From contig NC_058197.1 in assembly GCF_907165205.1 (NCBI RefSeq), positions 15,802,266-15,866,265 on the forward strand: a DNA stretch of 64,000 bases. Reading direction: 5' to 3'. Origin of the DNA: Coccinella septempunctata (Eukaryota > Arthropoda > Insecta > Coleoptera > Coccinellidae). The notes beneath the pieces were generated by a model. That model worked only from the letters and a program-made list of their open reading frames with translations, was not told where the DNA came from and ran no database searches. The position numbers and the translations under genes were made by a program. Below are positions 24,998-34,909 of the stretch, piece by piece (position 1 is the stretch's first letter; each line of letters begins with the position of its first letter).

Positions 24998-26387
24998 ATG
25001 AGGGAAATTGTACACATTCAAGCAGGTCAATGTGGAAACCAGATAGGTGCTAAGGTGAGATCGTTTTTTCCACATATTCTGCTGAAATAACTGAAGTTTC
25101 TCGTAGTTTTGGGAGGTGATTTCGGACGAGCATGGGATAGATCCTTGTGGGAACTACCACGGGAACAGCGACCTCCAACTGGAGCGTGTCAACGTCTACT
25201 ACAACGAAGCTACTGGTGGTAACTTCGTCCCCAGATGCGTCCTGGTGGATCTGGAACCCATGAACCTGGACTCTGTGAGATCCGGACCGTTTGGACAACT
25301 CTTTCGTCCGGACAACTTCATCTGGTCGATTGGAGGTGCTGGAAATAACTGGGCCAAAGGTCACTACACCAATGGAGCAGAAATCGTTGATGCTGTTATG
25401 GACATCATAAGGAAAGAGTGTGAGGGTTGCGACTGTCTCCAAGGTTTCCAACTCACGCATTCCCTTGGTGGTGGTACTGGTTCAGGTATGGGCACCTTGA
25501 TCATGAATAAGGTACGAGAAGAGTACCCTGATAGAATGATATACACTTATTCAGTTTGCCCGTCCCCAAAAGTATCAGTTACCCTGGTAGAGCCTTACAA
25601 TGCCGTGTTGTCCATCAATCAGCTCATCGAGAATGCAGATGAAACCGTGTGTATAGACAACGAGGCTTTGTACGATATCTGCTTCAGGACTTTGAGGCTC
25701 ACCACTCCAACCTACGGTGATTTGAACCATTTGGTATCGGTGGCCATGTCGGGGGTGACCACTTGCTTCAGGTTTCCAGGGCAACTCAACGCAGATCTGA
25801 GGAAATTGGCTGTGAATACTGTACCTTTCCCGAGGCTTCACTTCTTCATGTGTGGTTTTGTTCCTTTGACCTCTAGAGGCAGCCAACACTACCGAGCATT
25901 GTCAGTGCCGGATCTCACCCAACAGATGTTCGATGCCAAGAATATGATGGTTGGTTGTGACCCCAGACACGGGAGGTATCTAACTGTAGCAACGGTGTTC
26001 CGTGGGAGGATGTCAATGAAGGAAATCGACGAGCAAATGATCAACATCCAGAACAAAAACAGCAGTTACTTCGTCGAATGGATCCCTCACAATGTGAAGA
26101 CGGCAGTTTGTGATATACCCCCAAGAGGTCTCAAGATATCCGCTACTTTTATGGGTAACACCACAGCGATTCAAGAGCTGTTCAGGAGGCTGTCCAAGCA
26201 GTTCACTTCGATGTTCAGGAGGAAGGCGTTCTTGCATTGGTACACCGCAGAAGGAATGGATGAGATGGAGTTCACAGAGGCTGAATCGAACCTTAACGAC
26301 CTCATAACGGAGTATCAGCAGTACCAAGAGGCTACTTGTGATGATGGAGAGTACGGTGAAGGGGAAGAGGAAGAAGAAGAAGAATGA
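24998..26387 (+). CDS. Beta-tubulin, divergent paralogue A
   Basis: Exon 1 (24998-25054) encodes MREIVHIQAGQCGNQIGAK, with the N-terminal MREI autoregulation signal. Exon 2 (25107-26387) completes a 445-aa protein. The GTP-binding glycine loop GGGTGSGM, the LNADLRKLAVN helix region, CDPRHGRYLT and an acidic tail (EGEEEEEEE) are all in place, so it should polymerise with alpha-tubulin. Unusual changes are SVAMSGVTTCFRF (usually SLTMSGVTTCLRF) and NTVPFPRLHFFMCGF (usually NMVPFPRLHFFMPGF). Both are shared with the neighbouring paralogue but not with standard metazoan beta-tubulins. The one small intron is at codon 19, a common tubulin position. Divergence suggests a specialised, perhaps testis or other tissue-restricted, isotype; that is inference. 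Confidence 0.96.
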
Positions 26388-26690
26388 TACTATCTCCAGA
26401 TTGTTAAGCATAAAGTTGAAACTAACTAGTTTTGGGAATTTTTCCAGTTTATTATCACTTTTGATTCTTGTTAGGCTTAAGATTTCGATGTTCTTGAAAA
26501 TTTGAGATTAAAAATGATAATTTATTTTGTGTGTATCATATTTGTATTGCAGTGATTGTCAAAAATTCTTTGAAATTATTTTCAAGGAGAAGAAGGGTTC
26601 CAAAATTCATGACAACAGAAAGATAGTCTCGATTAAACAATAATTTCACGTGTAGAACGAGAAAACATCACAGAATACTATAAACTATAG

Positions 26691-27000
26691 ACATATACAG
26701 GGTCCTGCAATAGTGCGTTAGGCTTCCTTAGCTGCCAAACCAGACGTTTTAGGAATTTAGTTGAGAAGCATTCCCTTTGTACTTTCAATTCTGCATCTCA
26801 GGAAATTATTTTCTAATGTATATCAGAAAATTCAACAAATGGTTAATTTTTAAATGAAACATCCCTTAGAATGCATATTTTCAATGCTCTTCAATACCTC
26901 TACCATGATGCAAAATATTTGGGACATTTTTCCTACAAAACGGATCTTATACAGAAAAAACTGCAACATTTCGATGAAACAGTAGTTCGGTAGAAGCCCT
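26691..27000. repeat. Left arm of a 3.56-kb inverted repeat
   Basis: It starts ACATATACAGGGTCCTGC. The reverse complement of 29927-30248 aligns over nearly all of it, including the CAATACCTCTACCATGAT and ACAGTAGTTCGGTA blocks. Identity is roughly 80-85 percent with small indels. Confidence 0.85.
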
Positions 27001-27523
27001 TTACCGATTTCCAGAAGCGATAGAAACATGAATTTGATCAGGATTTCTTTTAACTTAAAAATTTGCCTAGTCATCATTTCTAAATGATCATCCTCTCTTA
27101 TACAGGCAGTCTGTTATCAATGTCCAAATATGAAGAATTTCAAATAGAATCTATAATAATTCATAGAAATTCCTAAAACTTAAGCATATACCTTCTTCAA
27201 GAAGTTGAAAATTCGATTATGAAGGTTTAAAGAGACATTTCATTAACGGATTTAATTCAATAATTGAAGACTCCTTTCATTACCAAAATATGGATTATAC
27301 CCATGATAGAAGAATACTTCATCTCACCATGGTGGTACCAGAATTAGCCAAATGATGGCATCACTGCTCTTGACGGTTGCTATCACAGGGTAGCATATAC
27401 GCGGTGCAGCATACGCCAAACGATGGCGCCACCGGAAACGCATTACTCCATGTCCGCTACGTAACCGGCGTTTATAGCAGGCATGAACTACGCTGCTTTA
27501 ACGATTGTCGTAAGTAACTCCCA

Positions 27524-27930
27524 CAGAATACAGAATACAGATTGCAGAATACAGATTGCAGAATACAGATTGCAGAATACAGATTGCAGAATACAGATTG
27601 CAGATTGCAGAATACAGAGTACAGATTGCAGATTGCAGATTGCAGATTGCAGATTGCAGATTGCAGAATACAGAGTACAGAGTACAGAGTACAGAGTACA
27701 GAGTACAGAGTACAGAGTACAGAGTACAGAGTACAGAGTACAGAGTACAGAGTACAGAGTACAGAGTACAGAGTACAGAGTACAGAGTACAGAGTACAGA
27801 GTACAGAGTACAGAGTACAGAGTACAGAGTACAGAGTACAGAGTACAGAGTACAGAGTACAGAGTACAGAGTACAGAGTACAGAGTACAGAGTACAGAGT
27901 ACAGAGTACAGAGTACAGAGTACAGAGTAC
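27524..27930. repeat. 7-bp minisatellite (GAGTACA, preceded by GAATACA and GATTGCA variants)
   Basis: The first 140 bp mix the variants GAATACA and GATTGCA. From about 27667 onward there are about 37 near-perfect copies of GAGTACA. Because 7 is not a multiple of 3, all forward frames stay open and produce the artefactual repeat 'protein' QSTEYRV. The array is cut at 27930 by an inserted element and resumes at 29290. Confidence 0.97.
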
Positions 27931-28033
27931 CCCGTGCGATGGTCATCACCTTGTCGTGGTGCACGGGCTTAAGTAATTGCGAGGAATCTCAAGACTTGTT
28001 TTTGAGGGGAGCAATGAAAACTAAGAATGACCA
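27931..28033 (+). ncRNA. Candidate HDV-like self-cleaving ribozyme
   Basis: A nested double pseudoknot can be drawn. P1 is CCCGTGC (27931-27937) with GCACGGG (27961-27967), 7 bp. P2 is TGGTCAT (27940-27946) with ATGACCA (28027-28033), 7 bp. P3 is ACC with GGT around loop TTGTCGT. P4 is ATTGC (27976-27980) with GCAAT (28011-28015), extended by TCTCAA with TTGAGG. CTAAGA (28021-28026) precedes the 3' strand of P2, where HDV-like ribozymes carry the catalytic C in a C-N-R-A motif. P1 starts at the first base of the element, where cleavage should occur. HDV-like ribozymes at the 5' ends of R2 and related retrotransposons are established. The short P1.1 pairing is not clear here. Confidence 0.68.
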
Positions 28034-28048
28034 ACAACAACAGGAAGT

Positions 28049-28794
28049 AACTATGACTTTCTGGCTCCCAGAGTTTATGAATTCATGGACTCGGGGCAGA
28101 CCCAGAGAGTATTGTTAGTACTTCACTGTTGTGTCCCTATCTCTGATGAGTTCCGCACTACAAAGACTTCTATGTTACAGGAAACAACGAAATCGACAGT
28201 GGGGCAACAAAAAAGAGGACCTCCCACCGAAAAGAAGAAACAAGATCAACTTCGAAATTGGATGGGGAGTAACTATGGCTTAAGTGGCCCCTGAAATCTA
28301 AGGACTCCAGGTAGACCCACGGAGCAATGTTAGTGCTCCCCATCGCAATACCCCGAACCCAAAATCCTTCTAATCCAAGGGCTAAAGTCTAGGCATTCCG
28401 CCGGAGACAGAGCTATCGAGAAAAGGCTTCGGATGATTCGTAGAAGGAAGTGGCGTGGTTAACTATGGCTTTCTTGGCCCCTCTAGTCTGCGGACAAGAG
28501 GTAGACCCAAGAAGTATCGTTAGTACCACCTGCAAGAAGCAACTATGGCTTTCCTGGCACCTCGGGCCCACGGACACGAGGAAGACCCAGGGAGCAATGT
28601 TACCGCTTCGACTCGGATCTACGACTTGTTTATCTCGGCGGGAATCCGAGCGTGGCCGCAAGGAGTACGTCTCACTTTCCCCCTCGGAACCACCAGGTGG
28701 ACATAGCTCGTAGTGATACGTCGGAGAAACTATGACTCCCTTGGCCCCCGGTATCTCTGGACCCGGAGGAGACCCAAGGAGTACCGTTATTGTC
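28049..28794 (+). repeat. Five dispersed 67-bp structured repeats with covarying stems
   Basis: Units lie at 28049-28121, 28271-28337, 28461-28527, 28541-28607 and 28728-28794. Each starts AACTATGRCT, has a GGAC(A/T)C-like loop and AGACCCA, and ends near GTTAGT. The outer stem differs by compensatory change: CTGG/CCAG in units 1 and 4, GTGG/CCAC in unit 2, TTGG/CCAA in units 3 and 5. The inner stem also covaries: CCTG/CAGG in unit 2, CCTCT/AGAGG in unit 3, CCTCG/CGAGG in unit 4. This pattern argues for selection on RNA structure rather than on protein. The function is unknown to me. Confidence 0.75.
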
Positions 28795-29289
28795 CGACAG
28801 ATACCACAACCTCTCTGCGCAATCTCCGAGGGACCAGGGCCAACGGCTCCCTATAAATAGGTCCCAGAATTGAGATTCTATATGGGAGTCGGGTCAAGAC
28901 CTTCCGAGGATCTACCCCGGACAGCTCGAGTTCCGTAACCAGAGTCAGGGGGATACTACGGAACGATTCAAGTCAGTCATTAGACTGTGAGATCCGTTAG
29001 ACGGGGTCCTAACTCCTCCCCTCCTCCCAGACGTCCAAGAGGGGTAAGGAGGGAGTGGCATTCCACGCAGGGAAGATACCATAAATACCAATCGTCTTGG
29101 TGGAAACGGTTCTTGCCCTAGCGCGCAACAACTTAGTTGTACAGGTCAGTGTCCTTGAGACCTCGACTATGTTGTTGAGGAGGGGGTTTTGGTGGGTGAG
29201 AGCCCCACACGAATCCGCAGTATTGCACAGCCCGCTGCGGAGAAGCCGGTATCGGTTTCCCCCTACCTCGTGGGCAAAAAAAAAAAAAA

Positions 29290-29320
29290 GAGTACAGAGT
29301 ACAGAGTACAGAGTACAGAG
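29290..29320. repeat. 7-bp minisatellite, continuation after the insertion
   Basis: About 4.4 copies of GAGTACA directly follow the poly(A) tail, then unique sequence starts at TTAACTCC. This fixes the right edge of the inserted element. Confidence 0.95.
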
Positions 29321-29544
29321 TTAACTCCTAGGGTTCATTAACCTCCACCTCTAGAGCAAGCCATTCCTCAAATAGCGTGAACTCACCCCTGCACCTACTG
29401 CCAAATATCAAGTGAAATTGAAAATTTCCGATTTGCAGAACTGCAGAATAGATTTTCTGTTTATAACTAGGAAATTTCTCTATTATATTATAGGATATTG
29501 TTACGTAATTGCAAGTTTCGATATAGTTTCTACACAGTGACTGC

Positions 29545-29910
29545 TACATTTAAAGTGCAGTTGTACAGTTTGAGCACGGCTTGCTGTACAGTTTTAGCAC
29601 GTAACTGCTGCCTTTGAAGTGCAGCTATCTGTGCAGTTTTTGCAAAGTGAATACTGCATTTAAAGTACAGCTTGCTATACAGTTTTAGCACGTCACTGCT
29701 GCATTTGAAGTGCAGCTTGCTGTACAGTGATTGCAATACCATCGCTGTTTTTGAAGTGCAGCTCTGGCTGTATGTCGAATGCAGTTTGTAATGTACAATA
29801 ACTGCACAGTCCACCGGGACATATACGGTCCTTTTTTGTGCAGTTATTGCATTACCGTCACTGCAGTCAATTGAAGCAACGAAGTACAGTTTTTGTACAG
29901 TGACTGGATT
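29545..29910. repeat. Imperfect repeat of about 60 bp rich in TGCAG and CTGCA
   Basis: Blocks such as TTTGAAGTGCAGCTTGCTGT and ACAGTTTTAGCACGT recur five or six times with drift. The stretch lies next to the inner side of the right inverted arm. Confidence 0.75.
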
Positions 29911-29926
29911 TCAGTGTTTGCTGGGA

Positions 29927-30248
29927 GGGCTTTTACCGAACTACTGTTCGTCAAAATTTTTCAGTTTTTTCTGAATAAGATCCGTACCGTTGGAAAATTA
30001 TCCCCAATATTTTGAATCATGGTAGAGGTATTGAAGAGCATTGAAAATATGCATTCTAAGGGGTGTTCCATTTAAAAAATCACTCATTTGTTGAATAATT
30101 TTATGTGGGAACTTCCTGTATATCAGAAAAGAATTTCCTGAGATGCAGAATTGAAAGTACAAAGGGAATGCTTCTCAACTAAATTCCTAAAACGTCCGGT
30201 TTGGCAGCTAGGGATTCCTAAAGCACTATTGCAGGACCCTGTATATGT
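29927..30248. repeat. Right arm of a 3.56-kb inverted repeat
   Basis: Reverse complement of 26691-27000. It ends GCAGGACCCTGTATATGT, an exact mirror of the left outer end over 18 bp. Confidence 0.85.
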
Positions 30249-30656
30249 ATTCATCCGCCATTTTTGACCCATGTTATGAAAAATTCAGATATAATTCACT
30301 AAATCTGTGTTTTTGTGAGCTTTTCCGATATAAACCTTACCTGTAAAGGGTCCTGGATTAGAGTTCTTCAAAGAAAACAAGAACAGAGATTACCACCAAT
30401 TTTGCGAAGCCTGAATAACCAGGTCGAAAGAAATCTTGAGTATATTTTCAAAACTTTTTTCTCATTCGTGCAAAATGAACATATTATCCAACGAATAACT
30501 GTTGAAAATTACCTGGTGATTCTGTAGAGTCGAGATCTTCAGATAATTGTGAAGTATGCTTTGGTTCCCTAGGAAACATCAGAAAAAAATCGAAAACGAT
30601 TTAAGTAATTTGGAATTTTTGTGCAACTTCATTTCATTCGTGAAAAAAATTGATAA

Positions 30657-32238
30657 ATGAGGGAGATTGTGCATATTCAAGCTGGCCAATGTGGAAATGC
30701 TATTGGAGCCAAAGTGAGTGGATTTTTGAGGTTCATTTCACATAATGTCATTCCTTTTCCGAAAAATCGATTATATATCGTCAGGCACTTCTGAGAGTTG
30801 TTGCACCCTTAATAAGCGGTCTTGGCATAAGTTTTCCAGTCAAAAAACACCTATTTTTGGTGTTCTATCATCGCAAAAATATTGCAATACGCTGATAGTT
30901 TGAACCTGTAACTAGCGCATCCACCATTTCTCAACCTAATATTTTCTTTGAATTTCCCAGTTCTGGCAAGTGATCTCCGACGAGCACGGGGTGGACCCTT
31001 GCGGTAACTACCAGGGAAGCAGCGACCTGCAGCTAGAGCGTATCAACGTCTACTACAACGAGGCATCCGGTGGAAATTTCGTGCCCAGATGCGTCCTCAT
31101 AGACCTGGACACCATGAACCTGAACGTCGTACGAGCAGGTCCCTACGGTCAACTGTTCAGACCCGACAACTTCATCTGGAGCGAGGGGGGCGCCGGTAAC
31201 AACTGGGCCAAGGGCCACTACACCAACGGCGCCGAAATAGTGGACGCTATCCTAGACGTCATTCGGAAGGAAAGCGAAGGCTGCGATCTGCTCCAAGGGT
31301 TTCAGATGTCCCACTCCCTCGGTGGTGGAACTGGGTCGGGTCTTGGTACCTTAGTGGCTGCCAAAATTCGGGAGGAGTACCCTGACAGGATGATCTATAC
31401 GTATTCCGTTTGCCCCTCTGCTTCAGTGTCAGATTCCCTCGTGGAGCCTTACAATACGACACTGGCTATCAACCAGCTGATCGAAAGTTCAGACGAGACC
31501 TTCTGCATCGATAACGAAGCTTTATACGACATTTGTTTCAGAACCTTAAGGCTAACCGCGCCCTCTTTGACCGATTTGAACCATTTGGTATCGGTGGCCA
31601 TGGCTGGGGTTACCACTTGTTTCAGGTTTCCAGGACAGCTCAACGCAGATCTGAGGAAATTGGCAGTCAATACAGTCCCTTTCCCAAGGCTCCATTTCTT
31701 CATGTGTGGCTTTGCACCCTTGACCTCCCGCGGTGGTCAGCATTACAGAGCCTTATCCGTTCCTGACTTAACCCAGCAGATGTTCGATTGTAAAAACATG
31801 ATGGCCGGTTGCGATCCAAGACACGGAAGGTACCTAACCGCGGCCACCATTTTTCGAGGAAGGGTTTCGATGAAGGAGATTGACGAACAGATGGTCAACG
31901 TGCAGATGAAAAACAGCAGTTATTTCGTGGATTGGATCCCTCATAATGTGAAAATTGCCGTGTGTGATATACCGCCAAGAGGGCTTAAACTATCGGCTAC
32001 TTTTCTGGGAAACACCACGGCCATACAAGAATTATTCAGGAGGATATCGCAACAGTTCACGGCCATGTTTCGACGGAAGGCGTTCTTACATTGGTACACC
32101 GCTGAGGGAATGGACGAAATTGAATTTACTGAGGCTGAATCCAACATGAATGACCTCATAACCGAATATCAGCAATACCAGGAGGCTACTTTAGGAGAAG
32201 ACGATTATGGTGAAGCTGAGGAGGAGGAAGAAGAGTGA
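30657..32238 (+). CDS. Beta-tubulin, divergent paralogue B
   Basis: Exon 1 (30657-30713, MREIVHIQAGQCGNAIGAK) and exon 2 (30961-32238) give a 444-aa protein. The intron lies at the same codon as in the gene at 25 kb, so the two are tandem duplicates. Typical landmarks are present: GGGTGSGL, LNADLRKLAVN, CDPRHGRYLT, RKAFLHWYT and an acidic tail (EEEEEE). It shares with copy A the changes NTVPFPRLHFFMCGF and SVAM.GVTTCFRF. It differs in several other places, for example PSLTDLNHL and DCKNMMAGCD. Codon use is richer in G and C than in copy A, especially in the first third. It is followed by AATAAA about 125 bp after the stop. Confidence 0.96.
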
Positions 32239-32363
32239 ATCCATCGATATTTTAAGTTTAAAGTTGAAATGGCTACAAGTTTTTTCGCTGTTTCTTATTT
32301 TGATTGTTCAGTTTCAATTCCGCGCATGTATTTCGATTTTGTTTGCTGTTTTACCTTTTTTAC

Positions 32364-32369
32364 AATAAA
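32364..32369 (+). promoter_or_regulatory. Polyadenylation signal of beta-tubulin B
   Basis: AATAAA 126 bp after the stop codon, preceded by a T-rich stretch. Confidence 0.6.
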
Positions 32370-32790
32370 AAATTGCCTTTTATTACTGATCAATAGACTG
32401 AGCCAAAGTCTAGCTAGTGGCTACTCCACTGAACCTCAAGATACACTTGAAAATTCACAAAATAAGGAGAAATACAACTAAAACAACATATCCAACAGGT
32501 TCAATAAACTTCACCATACGAGTAGGAAAGATTATGAAGATCAAGAAAAAATGTTTATAATTATAAGAGATTGCGGATGTTCCACATTATTCAGTTATTC
32601 AGCATATAATTCTTCTCCTCTTTTGCATTATTATTCTTCTATTTTTTAAATATCACCAGACCTACGCTCAAAGATTGCATTGCTTCGCATGTATTTTGAG
32701 GATTAACAAAAATAATACAAATAAATGTCTTGGCTTTTATTTTACATATTATAGAATGATACATTAAAAGTCTAAAATTTCCCCAACACT

Positions 32791-34634
32791 TCAAGCGTGT
32801 GGTTTCACGGACACCCTCCCAGATTTCGCTGCAAAAAAAAGGAAATTTCAGAATCAGATACATAAATTCACATAAAAACAAACCAACAAAGTACACAAAA
32901 ATAATGGCCATTCTATCGAATATTTCAATTTGGAGAACATACAAATTAAATTGCATGTTATAAGGCATTACCGAGAAGAAAAATTCATTCTGCCATGATT
33001 TAAGTGAAGACCAAGACTTAACAATAATTATTTACCTTTGTCTACATTCATGCACTAAAATTCAAAATGAAAATTTACCAGGTGTGGTATTTGCCAACCG
33101 TCTAATCCTTCTCGTGTTCCTGTCTTGATCCCTAATCTTCTTTTCCATTTCCGCATCCGTGAGTGTCTCCAGGAACGGAGCCCATTGATCGCTTTCACTG
33201 GGGGGCCTGAACGGTACCTCAACAGTTGGCAACGGAGCCTCGGCAAAGGCATAAGTCCTTTGGTGCCACGACAGCTGACCCCTTATCGAGTATGCGATGG
33301 CTGTAACAAACTCGCCCCCTAGTCCCAGCTCGGCGCATAGTTTCAGGGCAAATTCCTCGGGATTATTCTGTTTTTCAGCCATATCCCACTCAACCTTGAA
33401 GAAACATTCATTAATTATATTTTTTGAGAACAAAAATAGTAAAACAGACGCCCTACCTGATCAACTAATGAAGTATTTCCAACATGAATGTTCAGTTTAA
33501 CAATAACCCTCTGATCTGTACTTTCCTCCAGAATAGTTGGCGGTTCTGCAGGAAATGCGTCCAGCTGTTGACGTATGGCTTGTGCGATGGCAGGAACGAA
33601 AACTAACGGATTCAGGTCAAGATCATCACATAATACCTCCGCAAACTGTTCAGGAGTAATGAGACTCTCTAAAAACAAGAAATAAATAAAAATCATCACG
33701 AATACAAGTTACAATCAGAACATTACCATTCTTATTCCATGTGAAAGTATCCCTCAATTTCTGTCCTTCTATTTCCATATCTAATCGAATTGGAACAAGA
33801 ACTTCGTTGAGAGTTGCATTCTCCATGTTTATTTGTGGGTCTGTATCGTCAAAGCATAAGGGGAAAGTCCGCACCTAAAAACATACACTCAATGGCGTTA
33901 AAACCCATACAGTTATTCTGGAGTAATCACCTTTTTTAAAGCTACACGATTCCTATTTATAGGTGTAGCTTGAGGAACTGCATCTAAATGACTCGAATTA
34001 GGTAAAGAAGGAACCCATTGCATATTCTTTTTTGACTTCCCCTCTCTAGGGAGAGGAGGATCGGTTGTATGCACAGATACAGCTTTATATCTGTAAAACA
34101 GAAAGAATGAAAATAATTAAAAAATGGCTTGGAATCTCCAAAAAACCTGTATTTATTCGTTATGGAATAAATGTTCGAATCACAACAACTACAATATTTA
34201 TTCATAGCTGAATCAATCAACAAATATTTCAACTGCTTGTTAAGTGAAGGTTGTTTCAATTGTTTAAGCTCATAGCCTTCTATACATTTTCAGCTGAAAT
34301 GCTTGCTTACTTTTCATCATTTCCCTCGATAATATCTTCAACTTCAGTTGCCCTAAGCAATGATACACTACTCGCTAAAACATGTTGACTTAGCCCCAAA
34401 TCAATTAGCCTTTTTCTTTCCTCATTTGTCAAACATCTTCTGTACATTCCAGGGTACTTCTTGTAAAGTGATCCTCTAAAGAGTCTCAGGTAATTACCGA
34501 CCTGAAAAGGATACAATTTATTTGAAGAAAACAAGCATTCGTAAAGATCCAACCTCAGATCCAACACAGTAATATTCCCCATTTTCTTCCAGTTGAAAAC
34601 TGGCTGGTTTGTCACCGTATGTTCTCAAAGCCAT
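32791..34634 (-). CDS. Snr1: SNF5/SMARCB1 subunit of the SWI/SNF (BAP) chromatin remodeller
   Basis: Seven exons on the minus strand: 34554-34634, 34311-34501, 33931-34090, 33727-33874, 33457-33668, 33079-33394 and 32791-32828. They give 381 aa (human SMARCB1 has 385). The N-terminal winged-helix region starts MALRTYGDKPASFQL and contains VGNYLRLFRGSLYKKYPG. The two SNF5 repeats follow: LVPIRLDMEIEGQKLRDTF...ITPEQFAEVLCDDL, then VIVKLNIHVGNTSLVDQVEW...PEEFALKLCAELG. The C-terminal coiled part is RNTRRIRRLANTTP. It scaffolds the remodeller in the nucleus through the repeats and contacts the nucleosome acidic patch through the basic C-terminal helix. The last small exon replaces the usual short end after the LANT motif with KSGRVSVKPHA. 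A minus-strand AATAAA is at 32736-32741. Confidence 0.94.
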
Positions 34635-34909
34635 TGCGGTTTTTAATATTTTTGTATATGTGTAGAGGAATAATATGTATGATATAAATATTTAAAATAT
34701 CTTTCCTTTCATCATCAAAACATAAACTTTGTTGACAAGCAAAATTCAACCACAGAATATAGTTACAGTAGTTCAAATTGACCAAGCAAGTTTGACGTAG
34801 CGGTGCAGTATATTCGTGTTCTGTGGTGCAGTAGCTCTGTGATGATTTGTCAAAACAAACGAAGTTTTGAGTGTTTTGGTATGAGCATTTGAAAATTTGG
34901 TAATTTTTT

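Larger units (their letters stand above)
27931..29289 (+). mobile_element. ORF-less poly(A)-tailed retroelement inserted in the 7-bp array
   Basis: The minisatellite stops at 27930, 1.36 kb of unrelated GC-richer sequence follows, and it ends in 14 A residues (29276-29289). The same GAGTACA array then resumes. A poly(A) tail abutting the resumed target is the mark of target-primed reverse transcription. The 5' end folds as an HDV-like ribozyme and the body carries five related hairpins. No long frame with reverse transcriptase features exists, so it must be non-autonomous or an internally deleted copy. Target-site duplication cannot be read because the target itself is a repeat. Confidence 0.8.

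Noticed and set aside
27524..27930. CRISPR-like appearance of a regular array
   Set aside because: A 7-bp unit without spacers in a eukaryotic genome; a plain minisatellite.
27483..28118. Long open frames through the 7-bp array on both strands (products of repeated TEYRVQS or LCTLYSV units)
   Set aside because: A 7-bp repeat without stops keeps every frame open; no start context, no family and no codon bias.
28143..28193. CTGATGAG ... CGAAAT resembling a hammerhead ribozyme core
   Set aside because: Stem II (TTCC/GGAA) leaves four extra bases before CGAAA and no stem I or III closes around it; the motif is not repeated near the other hairpin units.
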